A DNA stretch of 59,991 nt, taken from Actinomyces haliotis (GTDB lineage Bacteria; Actinomycetota; Actinomycetes; Actinomycetales; Actinomycetaceae). Shown one piece after another: positions 43,635 to 52,853 of this stretch. The position numbers and the translations under genes are program-made. A model generated the notes under the pieces. That model did not search any database, was not told the origin of the DNA, and saw only the letters and a list, made by a program, of their open reading frames with translations. The first letter of the stretch is position 1, and each line of letters begins with the position of its first letter. The stretch covers positions 1 through 59,991 of the forward strand of contig NZ_JACWNA010000012.1 in NCBI RefSeq assembly GCF_015355765.1, written 5' to 3'.

Positions 43635-44690
43635 TCAGCCGAGGTAGGCCTCGCCCTCCGGCGGCTCGAGCCCGAGGTGGGCGTAGGCGGCGGGCGTCGC
43701 GGCGCGGCCGCGCGGCGTGCGCACGAGGAGGCCCTCGCGGAACAGGTACGGCTCGGCGACCGTCTCGATGGTCTCCGGCTCCTCGCCGACGCTGACGGCG
43801 AGGGTCGTGAGACCGACCGGGCCGCCGCGGAAGCGGGTGCACAGCGCCTCGAGGACGGAGCGGTCGAGGCGGTCGAGCCCGAGGGCGTCGACCTCGAAGA
43901 CCTCGAGCGCTCCGCGGGCGGCGGCGAGGTCGAGGTGCCCGGGCGTGCCGTGCACCTCGGCCCAGTCCTGGACACGGCGCAGGAGGCGGTTCGCGATGCG
44001 CGGCGTGCCCCGCGAGCGGCGAGCGAGCTCCGTGGCGGCCTCAGGGTCCAGGTCGACGCCGAGGAGCCCGGCCGAGCGAGAGATGATGCGCGAGAGATCG
44101 TGCGGACCGTAGTACTCGAGGTGGCCGGTGAAGCCGAAGCGGTCGCGCAGCGGCGCGGGCAGGAGACCCGCACGAGTCGTTGCGCCAACGACGGTGAAGG
44201 GAGGGAGCGTCAGCGGGATCGACGTCGCCCCGGGCCCCTTGCCCACGACGACGTCGACGCGGTAGTCCTCCATCGCGAGGTAGAGCATCTCCTCGGCGGT
44301 GCGCGCGAGGCGGTGGATCTCGTCGATGAAGAGAACGTCGCCCTCCTCGAGGGACGACAGGATGGCCGCGAGGTCGCCGGCGTGCTGGATGGCCGGGCCG
44401 GACGTGAGCCGGAGTGAGCCGTCGACCTCGTTGGCGATGATCATGGCGAGGGTCGTCTTGCCGAGTCCGGGCGGCCCCGAGAGCAGCACGTGGTCCGGGG
44501 TGGCGCCACGCGCGATCGCGGCGCGCAGGACCACGGAGAGCTGACCGCGCACGACCTCCTGCCCCACGAAGTCCTCGAGGCGCTTCGGACGCAGCGCGGC
44601 CTCGGCGGCACGCTCGGTGTCGTCCGCTCCCCCGCCCACGAGGCGGTCCCCCGCCGGCCCGTAGGATCCGTACCCGCTGTCCTCAGCCAC
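43635..44690 (-). CDS. ruvB: Holliday junction branch migration ATPase RuvB
   Basis: Hexameric AAA+ motor (351 aa) driving branch migration with RuvA. Walker [10 protein letters not shown] at 72-80, Walker [10 protein letters not shown], sensor arginine region [18 protein letters not shown] and a C-terminal winged helix. Start is GTG at 44690 because GGAGG lies 8 bases upstream; an earlier GTG at 44699 overlaps that site. It overlaps the ruvA stop by 8 bases. Confidence 0.95.
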   Translation of the reverse strand: MAEDSGYGSYGPAGDRLVGGGADDTERAAEAALRPKRLEDFVGQEVVRGQLSVVLRAAIARGATPDHVLLSGPPGLGKTTLAMIIANEVDGSLRLTSGPAIQHAGDLAAILSSLEEGDVLFIDEIHRLARTAEEMLYLAMEDYRVDVVVGKGPGATSIPLTLPPFTVVGATTRAGLLPAPLRDRFGFTGHLEYYGPHDLSRIISRSAGLLGVDLDPEAATELARRSRGTPRIANRLLRRVQDWAEVHGTPGHLDLAAARGALEVFEVDALGLDRLDRSVLEALCTRFRGGPVGLTTLAVSVGEEPETIETVAEPYLFREGLLVRTPRGRAATPAAYAHLGLEPPEGEAYLG

Positions 44691-45321
44691 GGCGGCCACC
44701 TCCCAGCCAGCGCAGCGACGCGCGCAGGAGCTCCGGGACGGTCAGGGCGGCACCGTCGTCCTCTGCCGCGTCGGCCTCGACCGCCGCGACGGCCTGGGTG
44801 GCCGCGGCCTCGTTCCAGCCGAGCTGGACCAGGGCGGCGACCACGTCGGGGTTCGCCTGGACGCCGCCGGTCACCGGCCCCTCGGGCCCACCGGGTGCGA
44901 GCGGCGCGCCAGCACCCGTGACGGGCCCCAGCTTGTCGCCCACGTCGATGATGACGCGCTGCGCGCCCTTGGGACCGAGGCCGGGGACGCGCTTGAGTGC
45001 GGCCACGTCCTGGCCGGCGACGGCGCGCCGCAGCGCGTCAGGGGTGTGGACGGCGAGCATGGCGAGCGCGAGCTTGGCACCGACGCCCTTGGCTCCGAGC
45101 AGCACGCGGAAGCAGTCGCGCTCGTCAGCGTCGGCGAAGCCGTAGAGGGTGAGGGAGTCCTCCCGGACGATGAGCTCGGTGGCGAGGGACGTCTCCTCCC
45201 CCACGCGCAGCGATGCCAGGGTGGTCGGCGTGGCCAGGACGCTCACGCCGACTCCGCCGACCTCGATGACCGCGCCGGTCAGGGAGACGGAGGTGACGGT
45301 GCCGCGCAGTGACGCGATCAC
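44683..45321 (-). CDS. ruvA: Holliday junction DNA-binding protein RuvA
   Basis: Tetrameric Holliday-junction binder (212 aa). OB domain about 1-62 (MIASLRGTV), two helix-hairpin-helix motifs ([16 protein letters not shown] and [16 protein letters not shown]), a Pro/Gly-rich linker and the C-terminal RuvB-binding domain after about 155. GTG at 45321 with GAGGAGGAG upstream. A LexA-type box and a -10-like hexamer lie in the 93 bases before it. Confidence 0.95.
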   Translation of the reverse strand: MIASLRGTVTSVSLTGAVIEVGGVGVSVLATPTTLASLRVGEETSLATELIVREDSLTLYGFADADERDCFRVLLGAKGVGAKLALAMLAVHTPDALRRAVAGQDVAALKRVPGLGPKGAQRVIIDVGDKLGPVTGAGAPLAPGGPEGPVTGGVQANPDVVAALVQLGWNEAAATQAVAAVEADAAEDDGAALTVPELLRASLRWLGGGRRG

Positions 45322-45379
45322 GGGTGGGCTCCTCCTCGTGCCGGGCGGGGAGCCGCGGCCTCGTCGCGCCGCAGCGCGT

Positions 45380-45401
45380 TCGAACAGACGTTCAGACCCT
45401 A
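45380..45401 (-). promoter_or_regulatory. LexA (SOS) box next to a -10 element upstream of ruvA
   Basis: TCGAAC-AGAC-GTTCAG at 45380-45395 matches the actinobacterial SOS box TCGAAC-N4-GTTCGA at 10 of 12 defined positions. On the minus strand it directly follows TAGGGT (complement of 45396-45401), a -10-like hexamer, so LexA would cover the transcription start. It lies about 59 bases upstream of the ruvA start and just after the ruvC stop. Confidence 0.7.
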
Positions 45402-45414
45402 GCAGCAGCCCGGC

Positions 45415-46065
45415 TCAGTGCCGCGCACGACGCGGGTCGACGGCGCCGTAGCGCCGGGCGGACGCCTGGGCCTGCGCCCACTGCTTCTGGGCCGGGGTGC
45501 GCGCCGAGGCCCGGACCGAGCCGCCGGCGGAGACCATCTCGGTGCCGCCGTCGACGCCGGTGCCGCCGCCGCGCCAGCCGTGGCAGATGGCCTGGGCGAG
45601 GGCGTCGGCGGCGTCAGCGGGCTTGGGCGGTGCGTCGAGGCCGAGGATGCGCTGCACCATCATCTGCACCTGGGGCTTGTCAGCCGTTCCCGACCCGGTG
45701 ACGGCGGCCTTCGCCTCGCTCGGGGTGTGCTGGGCGACCTCGAGGCCGGCGCGGGCGCCGGCGACCATGACGACGCCCATGACCTGGGCGACGCCGATGA
45801 CGGAGCGCAGGTTGTCCTGGGCGAAGACGCGCTCGACCGAGACGCTCGTGGGACCGAGACGCGCGATCCAGTCCTCGAGCGCGTCGGCGATGGCGAGGAG
45901 ACGCAGCTCGGGGCTCTGGGAGGGCGGGGTCCGGACGACCCCGACCTCGACGAGCCTGGCGCGTCGCCGCGGGTCGATGTCGACGCAGCCGAAGCCGCAG
46001 CGCGTGAGCCCGGGGTCGATCCCGAGGACGCGCTGCTGGGCGACGACGGCCTGGGTGGAGCGCAC
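45415..46065 (-). CDS. ruvC: Crossover junction endodeoxyribonuclease RuvC
   Basis: Holliday-junction resolvase (216 aa). Catalytic acidic residues are seen in [12 protein letters not shown] (Asp, about 17), VSVERVFAQ (Glu, about 80) and [14 protein letters not shown] (Asp, about 152-156), the RNase H-like set. The C-terminal 45 residues (Gly/Ala-rich) extend past the usual end. The start is GTG at 46065 without a strong ribosome site. It lies between yebC and ruvA on the same strand. Confidence 0.93.
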   Translation of the reverse strand: MRSTQAVVAQQRVLGIDPGLTRCGFGCVDIDPRRRARLVEVGVVRTPPSQSPELRLLAIADALEDWIARLGPTSVSVERVFAQDNLRSVIGVAQVMGVVMVAGARAGLEVAQHTPSEAKAAVTGSGTADKPQVQMMVQRILGLDAPPKPADAADALAQAICHGWRGGGTGVDGGTEMVSAGGSVRASARTPAQKQWAQAQASARRYGAVDPRRARH

Positions 46066-46218
46066 GGCGGTGGTCTCGTCTCTCGTGCTGGTCGGAACGG
46101 TGCTCGTGGGGCAGGCGCCGGCCGGGGGGGGAGGATGAAAAAAGGAGCGGAGCCCGGGTACGGTAACGGCCCCGTCACCCGCGGTGGCAGGCGGCGGGAC
46201 CGTACGAGCCGGTGCGGC

Positions 46219-46983
46219 TCAGTCCTCGTCCTCGTCGAGCTCGGCCGCGACCTCGGCGGAGATGTCGACGGAGGTGTAGACGTTCTGGACGTCGTCGAGG
46301 TCCTCGAGCGCGTCGATGAGGCGCATGACCTTGCGGGCGCCCTCGAGGTCGACCTCGACCTTGGTGCCTGCGACGAACTGCGACTCGGCGGAGTCGTACT
46401 CCATGCCGTTCTCCGTGACGGCGTTGCGCACGGCGATGAGGTCGGAGGGCTCGGAGATGACCTCGAAGGACTCAGCGCCCTCGACGACCTCCTCGGCGCC
46501 GGCGTCGAGGACGGCCATGAGGATGGTGTCCTCGTCGATGCCTTCGGCCTTGGCGATCTCGACGACGCCCTTGCGCTCGAAGTTGTAGGCGACGGAGCCC
46601 GGGTCGGCGAGGTTGCCGCCGGTGCGGGTGAAGGCGACGCGGACGTCCGAGGCGGCGCGGTTGCGGTTGTCGGTGAGGCACTCGACGAGGAAGGCAACGC
46701 CGGCGGGGCCGTAGCCCTCGTACATGATGGTCTGCCAGTCGGCGCCACCGGCCTCCTCGCCGCTGCCGCGCTTGACGGCGCGGGTGATGTTGTCGGCGGG
46801 AACGGAGTTCTTCTTGGCCTTCTGGATGGCGTCGAAGAGGGTCGGGTTGCCGGCGGGGTCACCGCCGCCGGTGCGGGCAGCGACCTCGATGTTCTTGATG
46901 AGGCGCGCGAAGAGCTTGCCGCGCTTGGCGTCGATCGCGGCCTTCTTGTGCTTGGTGGTCGCCCACTTGGAGTGTCCCGACAT
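46219..46983 (-). CDS. yebC: YebC/PmpR-type regulatory or translation factor
   Basis: A 254 aa cytosolic protein of the YebC family, with the opening [20 protein letters not shown] and the [20 protein letters not shown] segment near 90. Members bind DNA in some species and assist translation of proline-rich stretches in others; which applies here is not determinable. ATG at 46983 has AGGAGGA upstream. The downstream gap to ruvC (153 bases) contains a rare A6 tract. Confidence 0.92.
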   Translation of the reverse strand: MSGHSKWATTKHKKAAIDAKRGKLFARLIKNIEVAARTGGGDPAGNPTLFDAIQKAKKNSVPADNITRAVKRGSGEEAGGADWQTIMYEGYGPAGVAFLVECLTDNRNRAASDVRVAFTRTGGNLADPGSVAYNFERKGVVEIAKAEGIDEDTILMAVLDAGAEEVVEGAESFEVISEPSDLIAVRNAVTENGMEYDSAESQFVAGTKVEVDLEGARKVMRLIDALEDLDDVQNVYTSVDISAEVAAELDEDED

Positions 46984-47075
46984 GTGTCCTCCTGGGTGTC
47001 GAAGTCAGGTGAGGGCCGCGGTGCCGCGCCCGGCCCCGGGTGAGGGGCGGTACAGGCCCACGGCGAGCCTCCGCC

Positions 47076-47081
47076 ATCCTA
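47076..47081 (-). promoter_or_regulatory. Possible -10 element for yebC
   Basis: TAGGAT on the minus strand (complement of 47076-47081), 92 bases before the yebC start, fits TANNNT. No -35 is evident. The 270-base gap 46984-47253 holds no other feature I can support. Confidence 0.3.
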
Positions 47082-47253
47082 GCGCCGGGGCGCGCCGCTC
47101 CCCCAGGAGCGAGTGCGCCACGACGCCTGGACGTGGCGAGGATCTCGCCCGCCGAGCCGTGAGACCCCTCCTGGGCGTGGGCTCGGTCGGGGCCGCGTCC
47201 CTCGGAGCGGGTCCGAGCCGGCACCGCCTCGACGTCGGCCGACGGCCGCAGGC

Positions 47254-47919
47254 TCAGTCCTCCTCGAGGATCTCGCGGACGACGCCGTCCCAGCCGCGCA
47301 GCAGCTCGCGAGCGAGTCCGGGAAGCGCCTCCGGGTAGACCGTCGTGCCGTTGGCGGCCGCGTCCTCGAGCTCGTCCAGGCGCCACCAGCGCAGTGAGTC
47401 GAGGACCTCCTGCTCGAGGTCGGTCCAGCCCGAGCGGTCCATCTCCCCGTCGGCGCCCTCGCTGGCCTCCGTCCGGTGGGGATCGAGGACCACGAGGAAC
47501 ATCTCCTCGTTCTGGCGCGCCGTGACGAGGTTGAAGATGAAGCGGCTCGAGCGGCGCACGACGGGGCCGACGAGCTCGGCGGGTGCGAGGACGACGCCGG
47601 TCTCCTCGCGCATCTCGCGGACGGCGGCCTCCCGAGGCTCCTCCCCCGGCATGATGCCGCCGCCGGGCGTGAAGGCCCACCAGTGGTCGGAGTCTCCGAA
47701 GTCGTGGCCGGTGACGAGGAGGATCGCGGGCTCGGGCTCCCGCCTGAGGGCGATGACCCGGGCGGCTCGCCGGGCAGGCAGCCCCTCGGCGTTGAGACGC
47801 CACTCCGTCGGATCGAGGAGCTGGCGCCAGTTCTCGGGCACGCGCACAGGATCCCGGCCGTCCTCGGTCAGCCGACCAGGCCGACCAGGCCGACCGGCGT
47901 CAGCGGGAGCCTCCCTCAC
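47254..47919 (-). CDS. NUDIX hydrolase
   Basis: A 221 aa hydrolase for nucleoside-diphosphate-linked substrates. The Nudix box spans 87-109 ([20 protein letters not shown] within it; Glu at 102, 105 and 106 bind metal). GTG at 47919 overlaps the pdxT stop (GTGA); a later GTG near residue 25 is an alternative start, and the bases between carry a short CCGACCAGG repeat coding Gly-Arg-Pro. It is last in the pdxS-pdxT unit. Substrate unknown. Confidence 0.85.
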   Translation of the reverse strand: MREAPADAGRPGRPGRLTEDGRDPVRVPENWRQLLDPTEWRLNAEGLPARRAARVIALRREPEPAILLVTGHDFGDSDHWWAFTPGGGIMPGEEPREAAVREMREETGVVLAPAELVGPVVRRSSRFIFNLVTARQNEEMFLVVLDPHRTEASEGADGEMDRSGWTDLEQEVLDSLRWWRLDELEDAAANGTTVYPEALPGLARELLRGWDGVVREILEED

Positions 47920-48650
47920 GAGGCCGCGTCCCGAACCATCTGGACGAATGCGGCGTGGACCCGGTGGTCCGCGTCCATCTCCGGGTGGAAGGAGGTGGCG
48001 AGGAGACGGCCCTGTCGGACCGCGACGGCACGACCCGATCCGGTGGGGGCCGGGGTGGCTGCGTCGGCGCCTCCCGCGCGTCCGGATCGCGTCCGCGCGA
48101 GGACCTCGACACCCTCGCCGACGTCGTCGATCCACGGGGCCCGGATGAAGACCGCGTGCAGCGGGTGCGACTCGTCAGCGCCGAGCGCGGGCGCGAGCAG
48201 GTCCTCCTCGTAGGAGTCGACCTGGCGGCCGAAGGCGTTGCGCCGCACGGTGACGTCCAGGCCGCCGAGGCCGTGCTGCCCGGGCGCAGGGTTCTCGATG
48301 CGGTCCGCGAGCAGGATCATCCCCGCGCACGAGCCGTAGACGGGCAGGCCGTCCTCGACGAGCCGCCTCAGCGGCTCGCGCATGCCGAAGGAGGCGAGGA
48401 GCTTCTCCATGACGGTGGACTCGCCGCCCGGGATGATGAGGCCGTCGAGGGTCTCGAGGTCACGGGCCGAGCGCACGGCGACGGGGCGGGCACCCACGGC
48501 ACCGAGGTGGAGGCCGTGCTCGCGCACGTCGCCCTGGAGGGCGAGGACACCGACGACCGGGCCGTCCGCGCCCCCGCTCGTCTCAGGGAACAGGGACCGC
48601 GGGTGGCGGGCCACCGTGACGCGACGGCCCGGCTGGGCCGCGCTCACCAT
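47916..48650 (-). CDS. pdxT: Pyridoxal 5'-phosphate synthase glutaminase subunit PdxT
   Basis: Class I glutamine amidotransferase (244 aa) that releases ammonia for Pdx[13 protein letters not shown] opens the fold at about 34, GGEST is at about 75, the nucleophile cysteine is in YGSCAGM (about 107) and the catalytic His/Glu pair in SFHPEMDAD near the end. The first 30 residues and a Gly/Ala insert (about 190-205) are extra. ATG at 48650 overlaps the pdxS stop by 7 bases. Confidence 0.95.
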   Translation of the reverse strand: MVSAAQPGRRVTVARHPRSLFPETSGGADGPVVGVLALQGDVREHGLHLGAVGARPVAVRSARDLETLDGLIIPGGESTVMEKLLASFGMREPLRRLVEDGLPVYGSCAGMILLADRIENPAPGQHGLGGLDVTVRRNAFGRQVDSYEEDLLAPALGADESHPLHAVFIRAPWIDDVGEGVEVLARTRSGRAGGADAATPAPTGSGRAVAVRQGRLLATSFHPEMDADHRVHAAFVQMVRDAAS

Positions 48651-49564
48651 CCGCGCTCGGCGAGGCGGTGCGGGACGGGGACGTCGTCGACGTTGATCCC
48701 GACCATGGCCTCGCCCAGGCCCCGCGACACCTCCGTGATGACGGCGGGGTCGTCGAACTGGGCCGTGGCGCGCACGATCGCGGCGGCGCGCTTGGCGGGG
48801 TCGCCCGACTTGAAGATGCCCGAGCCGACGAAGACGCCCTCGGCGCCCATCTGCATCATCATCGCGGCGTCCGCCGGTGTGGCGATGCCGCCCGCGGTGA
48901 AGAGGACGACGGGCAGGGAGCCGGTGCGCGCGACCTCGGCGACGAGCGGGTAGGGCGCACCGAGCTCCTTCGCCGCGAGGTAGAGCTCGTCCTCGGGCAG
49001 CGAGGTGAGACGACGGATCTCGTCGCGGATCGTGCGCATGTGGATGACGGCGTTGGAGACGTCGCCCGTGCCCGCCTCGCCCTTGGAGCGGATCATCGCG
49101 GCACCCTCGGTGATGCGGCGCAGCGCCTCCCCGAGGTTGGTCGCTCCGCAGACGAAGGGGACGGTGAACGCGTGCTTGTCGATGTGGTGGGAGTAGTCGG
49201 CGGGCGTGAGGACCTCGGACTCGTCGATGTAGTCGACGCCGAGCGACTCGAGGACCTGAGCCTCGACGAAGTGGCCGATGCGGGCCTTGGCCATGACCGG
49301 GATCGAGACGGTGTCGATGATGCCCTGGATGAGGTCCGGGTCGCTCATGCGGGCGACGCCCCCCTGGGCCCGGATGTCGGCGGGGACGCGCTCGAGCGCC
49401 ATGACGGCGACCGCGCCGGCGTCCTCGGCGATACGGGCCTGCTCGGGGGTGACGACGTCCATGATGACGCCGCCCTTGAGCATGTCGGCCATCCCTCGCT
49501 TGACCGTGGGGGTGCCGGTGGTGGACGCGGTCTGCGGAGTGTCGCTGGTGGGCGTCTCAGTCAT
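48644..49564 (-). CDS. pdxS: Pyridoxal 5'-phosphate synthase subunit PdxS
   Basis: Synthase (306 aa) building pyridoxal phosphate from ribose 5-phosphate, glyceraldehyde 3-phosphate and PdxT-derived ammonia. [18 protein letters not shown], the Schiff-base lysine in [15 protein letters not shown] and [19 protein letters not shown] are family blocks. The first 20 residues are Thr-rich. ATG at 49564 with GAGGAG upstream. Confidence 0.96.
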   Translation of the reverse strand: MTETPTSDTPQTASTTGTPTVKRGMADMLKGGVIMDVVTPEQARIAEDAGAVAVMALERVPADIRAQGGVARMSDPDLIQGIIDTVSIPVMAKARIGHFVEAQVLESLGVDYIDESEVLTPADYSHHIDKHAFTVPFVCGATNLGEALRRITEGAAMIRSKGEAGTGDVSNAVIHMRTIRDEIRRLTSLPEDELYLAAKELGAPYPLVAEVARTGSLPVVLFTAGGIATPADAAMMMQMGAEGVFVGSGIFKSGDPAKRAAAIVRATAQFDDPAVITEVSRGLGEAMVGINVDDVPVPHRLAERGW

Positions 49565-49705
49565 GCGTGGTGCTCCTCGGGTTCTCCGAACCGCTCGCGG
49601 GGCATGGTGCTCCCGGCGTGCCGGACGGTCCGGCTGAGGCCGAACTGTACGCGCGCGGTGCCCTCCCCGCGTACGGAGGCCGGAGCGCGGACCGGGCGGC
49701 CGGCC

Positions 49706-50950
49706 TCAGCCGCGCGCGAGGAAGACTCGGCGGCTCGCGGCGACCGAGTCGAGGAGCTCGCGCTCGGTCGTGGCGTAGTCCGCCTCGGCGTGCCCGTCGA
49801 GCCCCTGCTGACGCAGCTGGGCGAGGGCGGCCGTCGAGGTCTGGAACTCCTTCATCGCCTGGGCGGCGACGGGTCCGCGCCCGCGGGCCCAGCGGCGGGC
49901 GGCGGAGCGGCCGGACCCCGTGGTGAGCATGGTGATCTCGGCGGGGTCGAACCATCCGGCGCGGGCGTAGTCCATGAGGCGCTGCCGCATCGTCATGCGC
50001 TCGCTCCATCGCAGCCAGATGACGAGTGCCACGCAGGCCAGGAAGAAGGGGACCTCGACGAGGAGGTAGAGGCCGGGGGCGACGGAGATGACGCCGTTCC
50101 AGAAGGCGTGGAGCATCATGGCAGCCACCAGGCCGATCGGTGTCATCCACAGCCACGCGAGCCGCGACCGCATCCGGGAGCTCACGCCGATGGCCAGGCC
50201 CGTGCAGGCGGTGAAGGTGACGTGGGCGAAGGGCGAGAAGACGGCCCTCATGAGGAAGGTCTGCATGAGGGAGTCGGAGTACTGGACGAAGTAGAGGACG
50301 TTCTCGGCGAAGGCGAAGCCGCCGGCGACGACGGCGGCGTAGACGATGCCGTCGACGGGCCCGTTGAAGGTGCGCCGCCAGATGAGGTAGATGATGAGGA
50401 CGCCGAGCCCCTTGGTGGACTCCTCGATGAGTGGCGCAGAGACGACCGCGGAGACGAGCTCGCCGCCAGATGGGTCCCCGGTCGAGGACGCGACGAGCAC
50501 GGAGGCCGTCGTGTTGACGACGAGCGAGATGACGGTCGCGACGCCGGCTCCCCACAGGAAGGCGGCCAGCAGCACGCCGAAGGGCTCCGGCTCCCAGCGG
50601 TCGATCCAGAAGACGGCCGCCAGCACGATGACGAGCGGGATCATCGCCAGCGCGACCGGCAGGATGACGTGGCTCGAGCCGCCCGCGTTCATGGCGATGA
50701 GCCCGAGCATGATGAGCAGGCCCAGCCCGCCGACGACGGCGATGACGTACTTGGCGACGTCACCTCGGCGGCGGTGACGGGTGAGCGGAGCGGCCCAGCC
50801 GGGAGCCGGGGACGCAGCGCCGTGCGCGCTCGTCGCGGGGGCGCCCGCCCGACCGGCGGGTGCGCCGGACGCGGGGAGCCCCCCGCGCTGGTAGCCGGGC
50901 CTCGGTGCCCATCCTCCGGAGCCGGCCGCGGGACCGCTGGGGGTGCTCAT
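49706..50950 (-). CDS. PrsW-family intramembrane metalloprotease
   Basis: Membrane protein (414 aa) with a Pro/Gly-rich cytoplasmic N-terminus (1-60), about eight hydrophobic helices and a soluble helical C-terminus after about 315. PrsW/CPBP-type residues are present: EE at 176-177 (IEESTKG), FAEN at 214-217 and His at 243 and about 280 (HAFWNG). PrsW of Bacillus cleaves an anti-sigma factor; the target here is unknown. ATG at 50950 overlaps the stop of the small membrane protein upstream (ATGA), itself coupled to pimA. Confidence 0.87.
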   Translation of the reverse strand: MSTPSGPAAGSGGWAPRPGYQRGGLPASGAPAGRAGAPATSAHGAASPAPGWAAPLTRHRRRGDVAKYVIAVVGGLGLLIMLGLIAMNAGGSSHVILPVALAMIPLVIVLAAVFWIDRWEPEPFGVLLAAFLWGAGVATVISLVVNTTASVLVASSTGDPSGGELVSAVVSAPLIEESTKGLGVLIIYLIWRRTFNGPVDGIVYAAVVAGGFAFAENVLYFVQYSDSLMQTFLMRAVFSPFAHVTFTACTGLAIGVSSRMRSRLAWLWMTPIGLVAAMMLHAFWNGVISVAPGLYLLVEVPFFLACVALVIWLRWSERMTMRQRLMDYARAGWFDPAEITMLTTGSGRSAARRWARGRGPVAAQAMKEFQTSTAALAQLRQQGLDGHAEADYATTERELLDSVAASRRVFLARG

Positions 50951-51669
50951 GCGTCGTCGTCCTTCCCGGTCACGAGGGCGGTGGCGTCGTCGTCGATGTC
51001 GAAGGTGGCGGGTAGCGGCGCGCTGCCGGCGAGGTGGAGGAGGCGCACGCCCGGGCGGGCGCGCAGGCGCCGCGCCTCGGCGACGTGGGTGTTGTGGAAG
51101 CGGCGCGCCAGACCGAGCCGGTAGGAGGCGCGGTCCAGCCTGGCCAGGCAGTCGGCGCCGAGGGGGGTCTCGGCCACCTCGGCGCGGGCTCCCTCGTGGG
51201 CCACGGCGCGGATGACGCGCGTGAGGTCCGACTCGATGAGGGCGCGGGGACGTGCGGGACGGGCTCCTCCTCGCTCGTCCGGGTCGAGACCGTCGTCGAC
51301 GACGGGCCCCTCGGCCTCGATCGCGTCGTGCGCCGCCCGTGAGAGGAGCAGGGAGCTCGCGGGGTCGAGGACGCCCGAGGCGGCGAGGTCGGCCGCGGCC
51401 TGAGCGCGGTGGGTGAGCTCGGCCTCGAGGGTGGCGCGGGCGCCGAGGACCTGGCGGTGCAGGCGGTCCACGCGCACGGCACGGACGTAGAGGAGCCAGC
51501 CCACGGCCACGGCGAGCACGACGACGAGCGCCACGATGGTCGTCCAGGCCCACGGCCCGGTGAAGGGGCCGGAGCGCAGCTCGTCCTCGGCCCCGACCAC
51601 GGCGGGCAGGCCGGGGACGAGCCCCGTCCCCAGGATGACGGCGGAGCCGGTTGCGGTCGCGGCGGTCAT
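50947..51669 (-). CDS. Small single-pass membrane protein of the PIM operon
   Basis: A 240 aa protein I do not assign to a named family. One hydrophobic helix lies near 43-63 (TTIVALVVVLAVAVGWLLYV); the rest is charged and helical with a long segment (about 65-110 and 150-205) that could be coiled coil, faintly LemA-like. The last residues are acidic. ATG at 51669 overlaps the pimA stop and its own stop overlaps the PrsW start. It may be a scaffold or a PrsW substrate; both are guesses. Confidence 0.7.
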   Translation of the reverse strand: MTAATATGSAVILGTGLVPGLPAVVGAEDELRSGPFTGPWAWTTIVALVVVLAVAVGWLLYVRAVRVDRLHRQVLGARATLEAELTHRAQAAADLAASGVLDPASSLLLSRAAHDAIEAEGPVVDDGLDPDERGGARPARPRALIESDLTRVIRAVAHEGARAEVAETPLGADCLARLDRASYRLGLARRFHNTHVAEARRLRARPGVRLLHLAGSAPLPATFDIDDDATALVTGKDDDA

Positions 51670-52853
51670 GAGCCCTCCTCGCGGACGCCGCGCAGGCGCC
51701 CCATCATGGTCCGGCTGCCGGGCGCGACGCTGACGCGGGTGTGGGCGATCGACAGCGCCATGTCGTAGACGTCGAGGACGCGGTCGGTGACCGTCGACCA
51801 GTCGTACTGCCCGACGACGGCAGAGGCGGCCGACCGCCGGGCGTCCGAGGCCTCTCGGTCCGTGAGCGTCCCGATGATCGCCCGGGCGAGGTCGGCCCCG
51901 TCCCCGTTGTGGAAGAGGGCGCCGTAGCGTCCCCCGCCGAGGACGTCGGAGAAGGCGGCGAGGTCGCTGGCGACGACGTGCGTGCCGGCCGCCATGGCCT
52001 CGACGAGGACGATCCCGAAGGACTCGCCGCCGGTCTGGGGCGCGACGTAGACGCTGGAGGAGGCGAGGAGCGCGGCCTTGTCCTCGTCGGAGACCCCGCC
52101 CAGGAACTGGACGTGGTCGCCGAAGCGGGCGAGCTCGCGGCGCTGCTCCTCGGCCTCGCCGCGGCCCGCGATGAGGAAGCGGGCCCCGGGAAGGGCCTCG
52201 AGGACGGCCGGGACGGCCTCGGCGAGCACCTGGAGGCCCTTGCGGGGCTCGTCGACGCGACCGAGGAAGGAGATCGTCGGGGCCTCGGCGGTCCCCTTGA
52301 ACCGCGGGTCGTCGCGGCGGGCCGCCCTGAAGGGGGCGACGTTGACACCGTTGGGGATGACGACGGCGTCGCCGCCGTGGTACTGGATGAGGGTCCGGCG
52401 GGCCTCCTCGGAGACGGCGATGCGCGCCGTGAGCCGCTCGACCCACTGCCCGGTGGCCGGTGAGAGGAGCTCGCGGGCCAGGGAGCGGTCCATCGCCGAG
52501 TGGAAGGTACCCACGAGAGGGCAGTCCGCGGCCTGGAGGACGAGGAGGCCGACGCTCGGGGTGATGGGCTCGTGGATGTGGACGAGGTCCAAGTCGTGCT
52601 CCTCGAGCCACCGGCGGGCGCGGCGGGCGACGGCCGCACCGAAGTTGAGCCGGGCGATCGAGCCGTTGTACGGGATGGCGACGGAGTCGCCGGCGCTCGT
52701 GACCCACTCGGGGTAGCCCTCGAGGCTGGAGGCCGGCGCGAGCACCTGGACCTCGTGGCCCCGGCCCCGCAGCTCGGCGGCGAGCTCGAGGACGTGGACC
52801 TGGACCCCGCCGTGGGCGTCGAGGGAGTACGGGCAGACGATGCCGATCCTCAT
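51666..52853 (-). CDS. pimA: Phosphatidylinositol alpha-mannosyltransferase PimA
   Basis: GT4 glycosyltransferase (395 aa) that adds the first mannose from GDP-mannose to phosphatidylinositol at the membrane face. The N-terminal CPYSLDAHGGVQVHVLELA, DLVHIHEPITPSVGLL and the C-terminal E-x7-E signature in GGESFGIVLVEAMA match the family. The second ATG (52853) is preferred: it overlaps the acyltransferase stop and lies about 6 bases from GGGGGAGGG, whereas ATG 52859 is too close. Confidence 0.9.
   Translation of the reverse strand: MRIGIVCPYSLDAHGGVQVHVLELAAELRGRGHEVQVLAPASSLEGYPEWVTSAGDSVAIPYNGSIARLNFGAAVARRARRWLEEHDLDLVHIHEPITPSVGLLVLQAADCPLVGTFHSAMDRSLARELLSPATGQWVERLTARIAVSEEARRTLIQYHGGDAVVIPNGVNVAPFRAARRDDPRFKGTAEAPTISFLGRVDEPRKGLQVLAEAVPAVLEALPGARFLIAGRGEAEEQRRELARFGDHVQFLGGVSDEDKAALLASSSVYVAPQTGGESFGIVLVEAMAAGTHVVASDLAAFSDVLGGGRYGALFHNGDGADLARAIIGTLTDREASDARRSAASAVVGQYDWSTVTDRVLDVYDMALSIAHTRVSVAPGSRTMMGRLRGVREEGS

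Noticed and set aside
46123-46180. Terminator with the A6/T6 tract between yebC and ruvC
   Set aside because: The nearest stem (GGTAACGG with CCGTCACC, one mismatch) ends over 20 bases from the T6 on the minus strand, so it is not a canonical terminator.
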